A stretch of DNA of 64,000 nucleotides from Margaritispora aquatica (GCA_007644065.1 VJWN01000010.1:1735105-1799104); one strand, 5' to 3'. Counted from the first letter of the stretch, positions 34,909 to 46,506 are shown. The notes: a model not told the origin generated them from the sequence alone. Program-made: numbers and translations.

Positions 34909-35743
34909 GTGGGCAATAATTGCGATTGGTGAGCAGCAGAGGTAAGTTTTTTCTAATCCTTCCTTTGCTACTTATATCATTTGAACACCTCTCATCTGCA
35001 CCGTGCAACGATTGATCGTATTGTTGCAGGTTCTGTTATCCTGTCATTACTTAAGTATAATTTGGTAGCTCAACATACATTATGTAGTCAGGTGTAAAGA
35101 AAACGAACGGAATTAAAAGCAATACTTAAGAGAAAGTGGAGACTTGCAACTGATACCAAAGAACACTATATTATTAATCTAAAAGTAATTGATCTATCTA
35201 TAATTGGCCTTAGATATGTGTATCACAAGTGATCCCCGAGAAACCAATGCTTTATTTAGTTTGACTTGAGAAACAAATCACACGTCCAATGTCTTTTCAA
35301 ATTCAGATCATACATCCTAGTTACTTAATCACCAACCAAAGTCTACAGTTGTTCAGAAGCTTAGATACCCAGTAGCCAGCCTCAATCAAAAGACTGCTGC
35401 TACAATTGTCCTAAACACTTCCAAAGATCTCCATGCACGACGGGTTTGTTGAGTAATCCACAGTTCAAACATTCCAGTCTTCGATTCCCAACTTGAAGTA
35501 TATGACTTGCAAGCAATCTAAGGCTTTTAGTAGTCACAATCAAGCAATATGGCCGTCGCTTCAAGAACCATCCATCTTTAAACACTACAGTATAAGACAC
35601 CTTCTTCCCACTCTCTCATCATCTTCCATTCCTCAATTTCTATCCAACATCGCCATCCAGCTCATCCAACACACTCAACCCAGACATATACATAGAATTC
35701 CACACCACCACAGACCCACATCACCCACCCACTCACCGCAAAA
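34909..35743. other. Intergenic, AT-rich, no gene seen
   Basis: 835 bp between relic E and member B. The last 150 bp are CA/CT-rich and pyrimidine-biased, like the 5' flanks of members C and D. Confidence 0.4.
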
Positions 35744-35968
35744 ACGTCCAATGCAACCGACCGATCAACACCAACCCCATCCCCGCGCTGCACCTGCGTC
35801 TCGACTGCCTACTCAGCCTGTCGTGCTCTCACCACCTGTCAGGGTTTCTCTGCTCAAACTAATGGCTACTGTTATTCTTGCATAGAGTGTGATCCCGAGG
35901 AGCGACGCGCTGCTAGGGAGAGGGCTAGATTGGCGGAGATCGAAAGGCTTGCCTGTGAGCTGACCTAG
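35744..35968 (+). pseudogene. Cys-rich family member B without an ATG, intron-free
   Basis: An open frame of 74 codons carries PRCTCVSTAYSAC, CQGF, GYCYSCIEC and then an Arg/Glu-rich helix, the same order as member A. Where members C and D read AAA-ATG-TCC at the start, this copy reads AAA-ACG-TCC at 35741-35749. There is an in-frame TAG upstream with no ATG between, so either the start codon has been lost or a non-ATG codon is used. The family intron after the CxxC motif is absent here. An alternative 42 bp intron inside the motif (GTTTCT..GCATAG) would remove the GYCYSC block and is less likely. Call: disabled or non-ATG copy. Confidence 0.45.
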
Positions 35969-36941
35969 TCCTCTTTTTTCCCGGTTGTTGTTCTTCTAAG
36001 CTGTGTACTGTTTTTTGATGAGAAAAATATGGAGTTGCAGAGTAGAGGCTGATTGACGTGTCTTGGGGCTTAGATTTCGGTATCGTGAAGACGAATAAGA
36101 AGTGATAGAGATGATGAGAGAAGGCAGAGATGGAGTTGTCATGTTGATCGAAAAAACAGAAGAAGCGAAAAGGAAGAATAAAGAAGTGTGATTTTAAACT
36201 GGCAAAGACCAAATGGTGTCGAAATAATTAGAAGTCTTCGATATATTAGCGTCGGCTCTCATAATACCGCTGAGTAAAAAAGAGATAGTATGCGGGTGTG
36301 TGAGTGGTGTAATTGCAAGCTTAGTTTGCTAATGAAAAGCATATGAGTTCAAACAACCTACTTGTCCTTAAATCTATGTAGAATGTTGTCTGATATATAT
36401 AACATATGCTTCTTTTGTACTGTAAACTCCAGGGCTACTTATCTACTGTCTCACACCCTGAATGGTAAACGATCCACAAATCTCACACAAGTGTTGTGCC
36501 GAGTAGAGAGTGATATAAGCTGCGTTGTGTGATGTCAATGTTCCATCAAAGTCACAACAAGTGCCACCAAACATATCTCATCTTGAATCATAATTCATAC
36601 GAGCACTCTATACTCAATGTGTCCTCCATAAGCGTCACAATCATAATCACGTTCACATTCACCTTCACTACCATTATCTTGATTCTCAAAATGCTATTCG
36701 ATTCACAACTTGAGGTTCCAAATACTATAAAGCCATACCTGAACTATGCCTGAGATCCCGCTCTATATCAGTTCTCAACACAATATCCACTCAGCCAACC
36801 AACTTCAGTATCTGTAACACGCAAAAGAAATTCTTACCTTCAAACCGAACCAAACTGAACATACCTTTTAAACCAAGACTCGCCAAGCGAAACCATACTC
36901 CCCTATATACACCCTTACACTCAATCGCAAATACAGCCAAA
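35969..36941. other. Intergenic, includes the left arm of the tandem duplication
   Basis: 973 bp. From about 36681 the sequence matches the 5' flank of member D (from about 37818). The upstream part holds only unsupported short frames. Confidence 0.45.
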
Positions 36942-37590
36942 ATGTCCACAATACTTAGTATGCCACCACCCCGGTCATGCTACTGCACCAATACAGGCCG
37001 AGCAACCTGTTTAACAAGGCAAGGTATATGCGAGGGCTTCCACTGCGAGGGAAGTAGCCCGACAATTACTTCGATGAAGCAAGGCTTCTGTCGCTGGTGT
37101 GTGGTGAGTACCTATTCGTTCATGTTGTCCAGTCCCTGTCACTCCGTCGCTACCAAATGGATTGCCGTGCTGAGACAATATAATTCAGGGAGCAGGATGC
37201 CTGGCAGCATACAGACAACGAGGATTAGCAGCACAGGCTGCCAGGAACGCCCAGAGGGTCAACGAATGGGGGAGAAGCTTGTGAATTCAAGTAACGTTAC
37301 AGTAGGGCAAAATGAACGTCCACTTATATAATGGGTTTGGGTTTGGCGGGCTAGCTAGAAAGGCTTGGTGTATAATAGTACTTTAGACAGACAACTATAA
37401 AATCTACTTTTGCTTTTATAATCCATATATATTTAATAATTTATACTTTAACCGCTTAGAAATATAGAGAAAAGAAATCTAGCTTCAAATTAAAACTAGA
37501 GTCTAGACCAACGAGATTTTTATATTCTATTGCCTAAACCAACAACTAACACCTGCTATCCTCGTATAAGAAACCATAAGCGAGATTCTC
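36681..37590. repeat. Tandem duplication, unit 1 (contains member C)
   Basis: Matches unit 2 across 5' flank, gene and 3' flank. Shared blocks include CTCTATATCAGTTC, the coding exons, GGGTTTGGGTTTGGCGGG at about 37323-37340, and AGTCTAGACCAAC at 37501. The 3' flank of this unit (37380-37500) is more AT-rich than its partner, with many C-to-T and G-to-A type differences. Confidence 0.7.
36942..37284 (+). CDS. Small Cys-rich protein, cluster member C, 85 aa
   Basis: Exons 36942-37103 and 37189-37284 with an 85 bp intron; 85 codons plus stop. The protein reads MSTILSMPPPRSCYCTNTGR, then CLTRQGICEGFHCEG, then QGFCRWCV, and after the intron GAGCLAAYRQRG followed by an Ala/Arg-rich helix. The nine cysteines are CxC, C, C-EG, C-EG, FCxxC and C. 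There is no signal peptide. Intron position (phase 0, one codon after CRWC) and the post-intron GAGC match member D exactly. This is the best-preserved copy with both cysteines of the CxC. Function unknown; a zinc- or metal-binding protein is a reasonable guess. Confidence 0.65.
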
Positions 37591-38104
37591 ACCCTAATTA
37601 TTATCACAACCGCGACCACGACTATAATAGTTCTATCAACTAATATCTATACTGCTTTATACTAACTAAACGCGCCAGGATTGGAACATATCCTAATCTG
37701 CTCTACTCTGCCTTGATCTTCTGTGCTCTATTCTACCTCGCTCTGTAACGACCTACGCCCTGAATCAAAATCCAAGTTCTTTCCCAATCATCTTCAGCAA
37801 ACAAAACTCCCACTCATGATTCCCAAAATGCCACTCCATTCAAAACTCCACGTTTCAAAGACTATCTAGAAAATTATACCACAGCTACGCCTGAACACCT
37901 GCTCTATATCAGTTCCAAACACACTATCTATTCAACTAACTCCATCACCAACAACAACACGCAAACGCAAAATCCCATCCTCAAAACAAAACAACCCGAA
38001 CACACCCATCTCACCCGCCAATCTTCGCTAAACGAGACAATACTCCTCTATACACCCTCACACACACAACGGCAATCACAACCACAAATACAACCATAGC
38101 CAAA
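37285..38104. other. Intergenic between the duplicated genes
   Basis: 820 bp made of the 3' flank of unit 1, a short AT-rich spacer and the 5' flank of unit 2. No further gene is seen. Confidence 0.45.
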
Positions 38105-38800
38105 ATGTCCATAGCACTCAGCATGCCACCACGCCGATCCTGCTACTACGCAGTCACAGGCCAAGCAGCCTGTCGCACAAAAGACGCCAACCCTGAGGGC
38201 TTCGTCTGCGAGGGAAATAACCCGACAATTAGATTAATGAGGCAAGGCTTCTGTCGTTGGTGCCAGGTGAGTAGCTACCTCTTCATTCCTCCTGTCTACT
38301 CCCTATAACCTCAGCGCAAGGCCACCAACCATCCTTCATTTCTATCGAACCCGTGCTGAGACAATATAATATAATACAGGGAGCAGGATGTTTGGCAGCG
38401 TACCAGCAGGGAATAGCAGCGTCACGGCGTCCCGCTGATTACCAGAGGGGTAGGGAATTTCTGAGAAACATGGGATTTTGAGCAGTGTCACGTTTGAGCA
38501 AGTGAGCAATCACTCATATAATGGGTTTGGGTTTGGCGGGTTAGCTACAAGGGCTTGGTGTATTACTATATAGAGTGATAACAATATACTCGATTTTTGC
38601 TTTCACATCCATTCGAATACTCTACACTCCCATTACCCTCGAGAAATACAAAACGCCACCTTTGAAATTGAATTGGAGTCTAGACCAACAAGACGTTCCC
38701 ATGTCGTTATTGCCTCAACTAACAAGTGAAACTTACTCTACTTGTAAGATTACAATAGCTCCATCTAGTAAGATCTTACAAGGAACCGTAAGCGAGACCA
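37818..38800. repeat. Tandem duplication, unit 2 (contains member D)
   Basis: Partner of 36681-37590. It shares GGGTTTGGGTTTGGCGGG at about 38523-38540, CTATATCAGTTC upstream, and AGTCTAGACCAAC at about 38678 downstream. This copy keeps more C and G, suggesting it has changed less since the duplication. Confidence 0.7.
38105..38481 (+). CDS. Small Cys-rich protein, cluster member D, 87 aa
   Basis: Exons 38105-38266 and 38380-38481 with a 113 bp intron; 87 codons plus stop. It reads MSIALSMPPRRSCYYAVTGQ, CEGNNP, RQGFCRWCQ, and after the intron GAGCLAAYQQG. It is a clear duplicate of member C: same start, same first-exon length (162 nt) and same intron place. The second Cys of the CxC pair is Tyr here (TAC instead of TGC, a G-to-A change), and another exon-1 Cys of member C is missing, so any metal site must differ. 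There is no signal peptide. Function unknown. Confidence 0.65.
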
Positions 38801-39520
38801 CCAAACCTCCTCAAGGATCTTACAACCACAACGCACAACTCCACACTGCTTCAGACCAGCCAAGTGAGATAGGTCAGAGTTGGAAAAAATTAATGCTTTG
38901 CCTTGCCTCTATAACGACGCGACAAATTTGGAACTTTAGCCTCACCAACCAAACTAAAACCACCAAAACCTACCGACGAGCCAAGCAATATCCAATACCC
39001 AACACCTAACACTTCACGCTCAACAATTAATTCCCTGGCCAACATCCTCCCCACTCTGGCTCACACGTGCTCACACATTCTCACACACTCTCTCCGCCCA
39101 TCATCTCATACTCGTCCTGATACTAATACTTATATTTTCAGAAAAAACAAAATAATATCTCATCGTTGTACGTATCTATTCTATATGTGGCGAATGCCAC
39201 GAAATCAAAGTAAGGTGCCTATGGCTATGCCTACTTATGCAAGAATACAAAGCATCGAACAAATCAATACTCGCTTCGCTTCGCTTCTCGTTCTGTTTCC
39301 TCATCGTCTAATCATTATTTCCAACCCAATCCTCCTTCCTTCCAAGCCCTTTCTGTTCCAATTCACGAAAGATAATCCTTCTCACCCAAAGTTTCTTTTG
39401 TAGCAAATACCCTCCCTATTCCATATTCCCTAATCATCTATTTCCCAGTTCCAATTCGTCACTAGAGCCTCCTGTTCTAAGCCAGCCACATGCTCTCAGC
39501 TACTTCCGCACACCACTTTT
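38482..39520. other. Intergenic, no gene supported
   Basis: 1.04 kb. A 144-codon open frame (38575-39009) begins with GTG and lies across the duplicated 3' flank; its counterpart in unit 1 is full of stops, so I do not call it a gene. The last 400 bp are CT-rich. Confidence 0.45.
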
Positions 39521-42500
39521 TTACTCAGCAAGAACCATTCTCAACATACTTCCAAAACTCTCCTTCAACTTCCACACCTCCTGCACAACAGGCTTCTCCG
39601 GCTCGCCTGCCGTCCGCCTAAGATGATCCTGCTTCCTCGCCCTCCTCTTCCGTTCAGCTGCAATTGGATCGAGCTCATCATCTTCCTCCTCCTCATCACT
39701 ACTGTCCGCCTCATCTTCATATCCCATATCCTCGAGATCTGCCTCTGGAATACCAAAGTCAGTAGACTTGAACGCGATCGCACCAGGTACTGTCTCTGCT
39801 CCTACAGCACCAGTGCCTTCCGCGGCCATCTTCTGGCGCGTCTTGTCTTGATGCCACTTCTTGCGCGCTTCTTGCCATGCGATAAGAGAGTCGATTTCCT
39901 TGATTGCAAGGTCGCGGTCAAGCTGATTGACAGAAACGGCACCTGAGAAGAGAGCGTTGATGTCGAGCTTGCCAGCTTTAGGACCTTGACGGAGGAATTC
40001 CAGGATTCCTTCAGTCCAGCCCATCAGTTGCGTGAAAAGGCCATTGTCGTGAGTGTGCACTTCATGAACGAACTTGTAAAAGTTATGCTCATGACGTTGG
40101 CAGAGATCAATGAAGGCTTGTACTGTTTGATTAGGATCTGCCGAGACATCTTGCTCACGGCACTTTTCGACGACCTGACCTGTTAGCAATGTCTACAATG
40201 AATGGAAATGCAACTTACAAGTATCATATCATCGATAAACTCTGCCATATCCGTGACACTGTTGTAGACATTCGCAGACTTGTAAACACGAACCAAAGGC
40301 TCATAGAAGATGGTAAACAGATCCTTGAGAAGCTGTAATGTGACAGGCTCTTCAATCATACTCAACATCATTGCCTTGTCCCTTTGTCTCGTATTCAACT
40401 TAAGAAGTTGCTTCAAGTACGAGAATAATTGTGCTCCCTGCTTCATCTCATCATCGACGTTATCCACAGCATTGTTCCATGCCACATAGGCGTTGAAGAT
40501 CTTGCTGATTTGTTCAGAGTTGAGAGGTGGTTCAATAAGCTCAGATCGCAAGATTGCCACAATCAAATCGACTTGGTCCTCTTCAGATTCCAGTCGAATG
40601 GTAGCCTTGATATCTTCTGAGGCATCCGAAAATTTCTTGATTTTCTCACAAAAGACCGGATCGCCAACTTTTGCAACGACAGCGTCAATAGATTTCTGGA
40701 AACTCCTGATACCCTCGTTAAGCGTCAAAGAGAATATACGTTGCATCAAAGATTTAGTTCCAAACGGCTGGGCCAAGAAGATATCCAGAATAGCAGACAT
40801 CACCGCGGCGGGATTAGCTATCCGGATTGCGTTCTTGATAAGAGTGTATGGGATCATGGAATGAATCTTCTTGGCTTGTGCAAATAACTCAGGCGAGTTA
40901 TCCTCTGCCAAGAAAAGATGGTAAATGGTAGCTGCGACTTCAATCCTCAACCATTCAGCAAACTTCTGATATTGAATACTCAAATCTTGGATAGTTTCCT
41001 TGTCCTTGATTTCCTTGAAAAGTTTCGTAAGACCATTGCTTTCCACAATATCACGACGGAACCTAAAAATTAGCCGAAGCAATCAAAATCATCGGGTGCA
41101 CTTACTGCTCCATGTAAACATCCAAATCAGCCGCACGCTTTCTCGCAATCTCATAAAATTGCTTCTGCTCCTCGACTCTCTTTTCATCCATGGCCTTTCT
41201 TCTCGCTACATCCTCAACATCAGCATCAGTTGGTTGAATTGGCCCGAAAGTCAAGAATTCCTGCATGGCTCTCGTTTGAGCAATTTGAGGGTTCGACAAA
41301 AGGTTGCGCAGGAAAGCCCTCAAAGAGATTCTTTGGTTCTCACGCCAAAGTAGAACAGGCTTGACATATGTAAGTTTTTGTTTCTTAATCGAGGTTTAGA
41401 TGGCCTACCGAGTCATCGTGTTCTCCAGAGGCTCGTCCATCCATAGAGGGACGAGGAGATGATCTTCCGAAAGAAGCTCCATCTGATATCTTTCGACGGT
41501 GATCTATATCATTAGCTCGGCTCCATCGCGAGAGTTTCGCAACTCACCTCTGATTGACAAGTTGTTCATCGATGACTGAACAGGAAGTGTGTTCATCGTA
41601 GAAACCGAGGATAATGATGAAGCATCGCTATCCTTACTACTTCCCATAACGCCCCCCAAAAGCCCCGAAGCTGTGGAGCTTTGCTTATTCTTCTTGGGAA
41701 GCGGTGGCAAGATCTTTCCAGGCAACTCGGTTCGTAACCTTTTGTGAAGTCTGCTGAAATCACCATAACGTCTTCCAATAAAGAACTCTAGCTCATTTTT
41801 TCGCTTGACACGTAAGATGAATTCCTGCCTTTGTTAGCACCGTCCACTTCGACAGGTCGTCGCACTTACAGCATGCTTGTGATACCTGATATTCCTCTTC
41901 ACTGATGTGGTTCTCACTCCAGCAACATTGACATCCCACCCATTAACATAATGGCCCTCTGGTAAAGTCTGCAATACACCATGATCGATAGCTCCAGCAT
42001 CCACAACCTCCAGCTCGGAAAATCGAATGCGCTCTTCATATCCTGACGCAGTTGGTATACCCGAAACCATCATCAGCTCGACCAATTTCTGGCATTTTAT
42101 CGATAATTTCTTTCGCTTTGTCTCTTCTAATCGATCTTCTGAGCTCGAGATGTGTTTATTGGCGAACGATTGTAAGAACTATCCCGTCAGCATCACCCAA
42201 CAACACTTATCAACCATGGAGAACATACAACTTGCAATTTATCCTGCCAAAACTCCTTCTCCTTCGCCTTATCCAGGAAGGGAAACTCGCGAACATGATG
42301 CACGAACAGGTACCTCAAAATCGGCAAATCACTATCCAGTGGACTCACCTCCCCGAAGTCAGACTTGAATGGTGCACCGAAGCGCTGTAACGCAGTGGGA
42401 GAGTTTAACTCGGTGACTTCGAAGTTGACTTGTTGGGAAATAAGCTCGCGCTTGAGATCTGAGAAGTGTTAGCTCGGCGTTACACTTCCATCTGCCAGTT

Positions 42501-42640
42501 CCTCTGCCCCAGGCTCGCTCGCAGACTCAAAGAGTCAGTATGGAAATCTTACAATGTTCCTGCTTTCCGGTCAGAGCTTGTCCGCTGCTCTTTGGCTTGG
42601 AATCCGCCGCACCATCACCATTCAGCACTTTGCGATCCAT
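39521..42640 (-). CDS. PX-domain protein with PX-associated and DUF3818 domains, 916 aa
   Basis: Eight exons: 42640-42553, 42458-42229, 42178-41870, 41824-41548, 41503-41409, 41359-41106, 41062-40219 and 40174-39521; 916 codons plus stop. The N-terminus (LTGKQEHYLKRELISQQ, then LPILRYLFVHHVREFPFLDK) is the PX-associated domain. About residues 180-300 form the PX phosphoinositide-binding fold (FILRVKRKNELEFFIGRRYG, then DFSRLHKRLR and LPGKILPPLPKK). The large helical DUF3818 region runs from about 345 to 720, and an acidic patch (SSDEEEEDDELDP) lies near the C-terminus. The yeast relative is YPR097W (Lec1), a lipid-linked protein at membranes. At intron 41360-41408 an alternative reading would add KQKLTYVK in frame, which looks like conserved sequence, so this junction is uncertain. 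Confidence 0.85.
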
Positions 42641-44248
42641 ATTTGCGCTGTGCTGATTTCTTCTCTCCTCTTTCCGATTCCTTTCCCTCTGCTCTACTTT
42701 CCACTCGATCGAGGAGACTTTATTTTCTGCAGCTTGCGGAACGCCCGGGTTTTGCTTGCTTTGCTCTGCGCTGCTTCTCGTTCTCGTTCTTAGCGGGGTC
42801 TTGCGAGACTATGTATCAGATGCGCGGACGGCGCTTCGACTGCAATTCGTACAGTACAGCAGTACCTTACTGATAGGTAGGTAGGTAGCTTATGCTTGCT
42901 TGAAAAAAAAAACCTGGTGACTGTGGCTTGCTTGGGGCTTGCGTGGGCGCGTTTTGGTTATTTGTGCTGTAGCGTGCGTGCTTACTTAACGTATGTCTGG
43001 TTTATTACATGCACAGGATTCCTGTAAGATTTTAAGGTACTGTACCCCAAAGGTAAGATAAAGTCAAGCTGCTTGCTTGCTGACTGCGCCTCCCGTTCCA
43101 GTTTCGTTTTCTTTCGCAGGCGTTACAGTCCGGCAGCAGGTTGGTTGACTCGAGGCAGAGGGCAGTAATGTAGCGGGGTAAATAAACAAGGTCCCTCCTG
43201 CAGTGCTTGGATAGAATGCTCGAGCAAATCGTTGCGAAGGTAAGCAGGAAGCAAGCAGTCAAGCCAATAGGTAACAAAAGCACTGAGTGAATCACAGAAC
43301 AACTTTCGAAGGAAGCAAAAGAACAATCATGGAATATGTATGCGTAAGCTAGCTTAGTATCTTAGTATCTAAGTATCCATACTGAAGGTATCTAGTTAAA
43401 ATAGGCCCTAATTTTTCAACCCGCAAGCAAAAGAAGGACGTAATTCTCAGGGCTCATCATGCATACCTGACCTTCCGGAACGTGTAAGTGCAAGTGCAAG
43501 ACAGGGCAGGGATGAATTATTCCACCGTTGTGGCTTGGAACGCGAACTCTCCAGCCATGACCAGCCATGTCCTTCGTCATCGCGCCTTGAGCCTTGCGAG
43601 GAAAACAGATCCTTGGCATTCTTGAGTGGCACCGACCGGCAAGACGGCGAGAACCCAGCTCCATAGCTGTGCATATTGGTGCTAAGAATAGAGAGCAAGA
43701 GCAAGATCAAGACCAAGACCAAGACCAAGATTATCTTACAAGTATTGTAATTCCGATCCTATAGTGATAATATAGGGAAGGCGAGGAGGCTTGTGAAGAG
43801 GGTTTTCTTCTTTTGCTTCCATTGTCTTACTCAAGAAAATCAACCCCGCCAAGTATCGTCAAGACATCTCCAAGACTGAAGGATGGAAGTGTGCGAGCAA
43901 TTCGAACACAGTATTGGTGACCACAGGTTACACGGCAGAGGACCAAGAACTGGCTTTTGGAAGCTCAAACATTCAGAGCTCCATCGGTCCTCTTGCTTTG
44001 ATGCTGGTGTAAAGAGCGGTTTAAATAGTGTGTGACGTTGAAACTGTATATACAGTATATTGTTTCTCGGTCTTCAAAGGACTACCATCTCTTAAAGCCA
44101 GTGCGTGATGGAGCTCTGTTAATCTAATAGCCAGCTGCTAGATTTCATTACATTAACCAATACAAGCGTCTAGGGTATCATAACGTCATTCGCCCAAATT
44201 AATAGACTCTCCCTTCTGCTCACTCATGTTTCCTGCATCTTCTCAAAC
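42641..44248. other. Long intergenic region, no gene supported
   Basis: 1.6 kb upstream of the PX gene and downstream of the coiled-coil gene. It holds GCTTGCTTG-type repeats near 42890-42940 and 43070-43080, and a CAAGAC hexamer run at about 43695-43731. Minus frames at 43416-43728 are low-complexity and lack splice partners. Confidence 0.5.
43695..43731. repeat. (CAAGAC)n-type microsatellite
   Basis: A run of near-perfect AAGACC/AAGAGC hexamers of about six units in otherwise non-repetitive DNA. Confidence 0.75.
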
Positions 44249-45594
44249 TTACAGCTCATCGAAAACCCTCAGTCTCATATCCTCCTCTCCCCTGATTTCC
44301 CCTTCTCTCAACTTCTCCAACACCCTCCCCGCATGCTTATTTCCCCTACTCTCATTACTCTTCATCTCAATATCCGGCCTCCTCCCCAACAGTCCACTAG
44401 CATTGAACCCAACAATCTCTCCTTCCTCCCCTCCAAACACTGTCCGCGTCGGCGCAAACCTCTGCACCAACACTCCAATCAGAAATAGTCCCCCAAATAC
44501 AGCCATGACAATCCACATAACCTTCAACCGCATCCGCGTCTTATCTTTCCACTCCTTTTCTGCCTCCTCCCAGCCCTCCACTCTATATTTCACAGCATTG
44601 ACTCTGCTGCCAAGAGTTTTGATCGTCTCTCGTCCAGCGTGCACACGTTCTGCGAGCTTCTCAATCCGTTTCTCCTGCTCTTCGAAGCCTGCGAATGCAT
44701 TCAGCTGCATATTTACATCTTGCACTATGTCTCCTGCTTCTTGCTCGAATTCTTGCTTGAGCTGCCTCGTCATTGTGGCTAGCTCTTGCATTGAAGAGAT
44801 GGTGTTTTGCAACGTGCTGAGCTTCTCCAGGACGGAGTAGTACGTATTATCCAGTTTCCTGGTTGTAGCGTTGGATTGTATATTCAAATCCGTCAAGGCA
44901 TTCCTCAGTCCGCTGTTTCCAATTAGTAATTTACTCCATACCCATATACTATGTAAACTCACATAGCCCTCAAAACCCCCCTCTCCCTCTCCTCAGCTAC
45001 CTCCCCCTCTCTCACGACCCTCTCCCGTTCCCCCACTCCATCTCCAGGACCCATGCCACCAACTCCAAACACACTCCCCCTCCGACTCGCATTCCTGCTT
45101 TCGTCTGGCGTAACGCCCTCACTCCTCGTCCCCCTCTCCGCCAACAACGCCGTGACCTCACTCTCCTGTCCGCTCCCCTTGTCCGCTCCCCCTCGACTAT
45201 GGTGATGCTTATGGATGTGCGGATGCCTATGATGATTATGCCGGGAATGCAGCTTTGATTTCTGCCCCGACGGAGGAGAGATCTCGGTGATGGAGCGGGT
45301 GGTGAGATGACGAGGGCGTTGGGGTGAGGTTGGTGCTGGTGTAGGAGGTGCTTTCTCTTGGAACAGTTCTGAGATTGGGAGAGGATTGGGGTGGGTTGCC
45401 ATTTTGGCGGAGGGAGTTTGAGTTTCGAGGTTGAGCTCGAGCTCGGGATCGTGTTTGCGCGGCTGCGATGGGGAGGTATTGGTGGATGGGGAGGAGGGGG
45501 AGTCTTGGGGGGGTGATCCAGGTCGTTTCATGGGTGACAAGTGCCGGGTTCGAAAGGGTCTCGGGAGACGGTCCCGGATGTTGTATGGTAACAT
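44249..45594 (-). CDS. Coiled-coil protein with one C-terminal membrane segment, 431 aa
   Basis: Two exons, 45594-44963 and 44912-44249, with a 50 bp intron; 431 codons plus stop. I start at ATG 45594 (MLPYNIRDRLPRPFRTRH); a TTG at 45612 extends the frame. Residues 1-200 are Pro/Ser/Arg-rich and include a His/Arg-rich patch (about residues 115-135). Residues about 210-330 are a long coiled coil (LEKLSTLQNTISSMQELA, then EQEKRIEKLAERVHAGRETI). A single hydrophobic segment follows (VMWIVMAVFGGLFLIGVLV, about 339-357) with an 80-residue tail after it. The layout resembles membrane tethers or SNARE-like proteins, but the tail is too long for a classical SNARE. I do not recognise the family. Confidence 0.65.
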
Positions 45595-46034
45595 CCTGGC
45601 TATTGGATGCAAGTATTATATGGAAGAGAATACCAACAACTCATGCGATATCGAAATGATGTTTAATTGGCAATAAAATATACATCTTCCTCAGTAAGTA
45701 AAACTTGCGGTCTTGAGAATTCTTATCTTGGAAGGAGCTTTGATCTCCATGCATGCATTCAGAAGTGATTCTAAACTCAAATACATCTAGTTTGTCCTCG
45801 TTCGAGACATCCGAGACATTCAGTATCACCTAATCGAGGTGCATCCGGAGAATGTCCTTTGCTGTGTCGACCTGCAAAGACTGAGATCTTCTGAGATCTT
45901 AGGTCTTATGAATGACCATAATGTACTCGCAGTTTGATTGTCGTTGTCGTACCACAATCAGACACAGCCTGTGACAAGAACCATGACTCCATTTTCCATG
46001 CCAAACGCCGAATATGCATCCTTTGAATTCACAC
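45595..46034. other. Intergenic, no gene seen
   Basis: 440 bp between the start of the coiled-coil gene and the stop of CGR1 (both minus strand). It contains the direct repeat AGATCTTCTGAGATCTTAGG near 45884-45904. Nothing else is supported. Confidence 0.45.
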
Positions 46035-46506
46035 TCAAGACTTCAACATCTTGTTCCTCTTCTCCCTACGCTTTAACCGATCAACTCTCTTCCTGTGCAT
46101 CGTCTCGGCCATCTTTTCATAACGGGCCTTCTCCTCCTTCGCAGCACGCTTGTCCTTCAGGGTTTGGATTTTCCTCTATTCCAACATCAGTATGTGCGCA
46201 AAATTCTCTCCATGACAAATCCCACCTGTCTCTCAGCTTCCTTCTCCTCCTTCATCTCCTTCTCCTTGGCTTTCACCGCTGCCATGGCTATCCTCTCAAC
46301 CTGTCGCTTCTCGTAGGTGCCATTTCCAGCTTTGGGGCGAAATGCAGACTTGGGTTCATGCCATTGTTTGCCTGGATGGTATTAGGAAGTGTTTGCGCAA
46401 AAAAGGTGTTCGCAAACTCACCATTCACTCGCATTCCTTGGGCCTTGACTGGTACAGCAGCAGGAGCTGGAGCAGCAACCTGAGGTTCTGCGACTTCGGC
46501 AGACAT
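46035..46506 (-). CDS. CGR1: rRNA-processing protein CGR1, 123 aa
   Basis: Three exons, 46506-46422, 46371-46226 and 46175-46035, with two 50 bp introns; 123 codons plus stop. It matches the small, highly charged Cgr1 family: [17 protein letters not shown], then [20 protein letters not shown], and the ending [19 protein letters not shown]. The length fits other fungal Cgr1 proteins (about 115-125). It is a nucleolar protein needed for pre-rRNA processing and 60S subunit assembly in fungi. Confidence 0.95.

Noticed and set aside
38575..39009. 144-codon plus-strand open frame after member D
   Set aside because: It begins with GTG, lies in duplicated 3' flank, and its counterpart in unit 1 contains several stops.
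43416..43728. Minus-strand frames with leucine- and serine-rich sequence
   Set aside because: They are created by the CAAGAC microsatellite and show no domain or splice partner.
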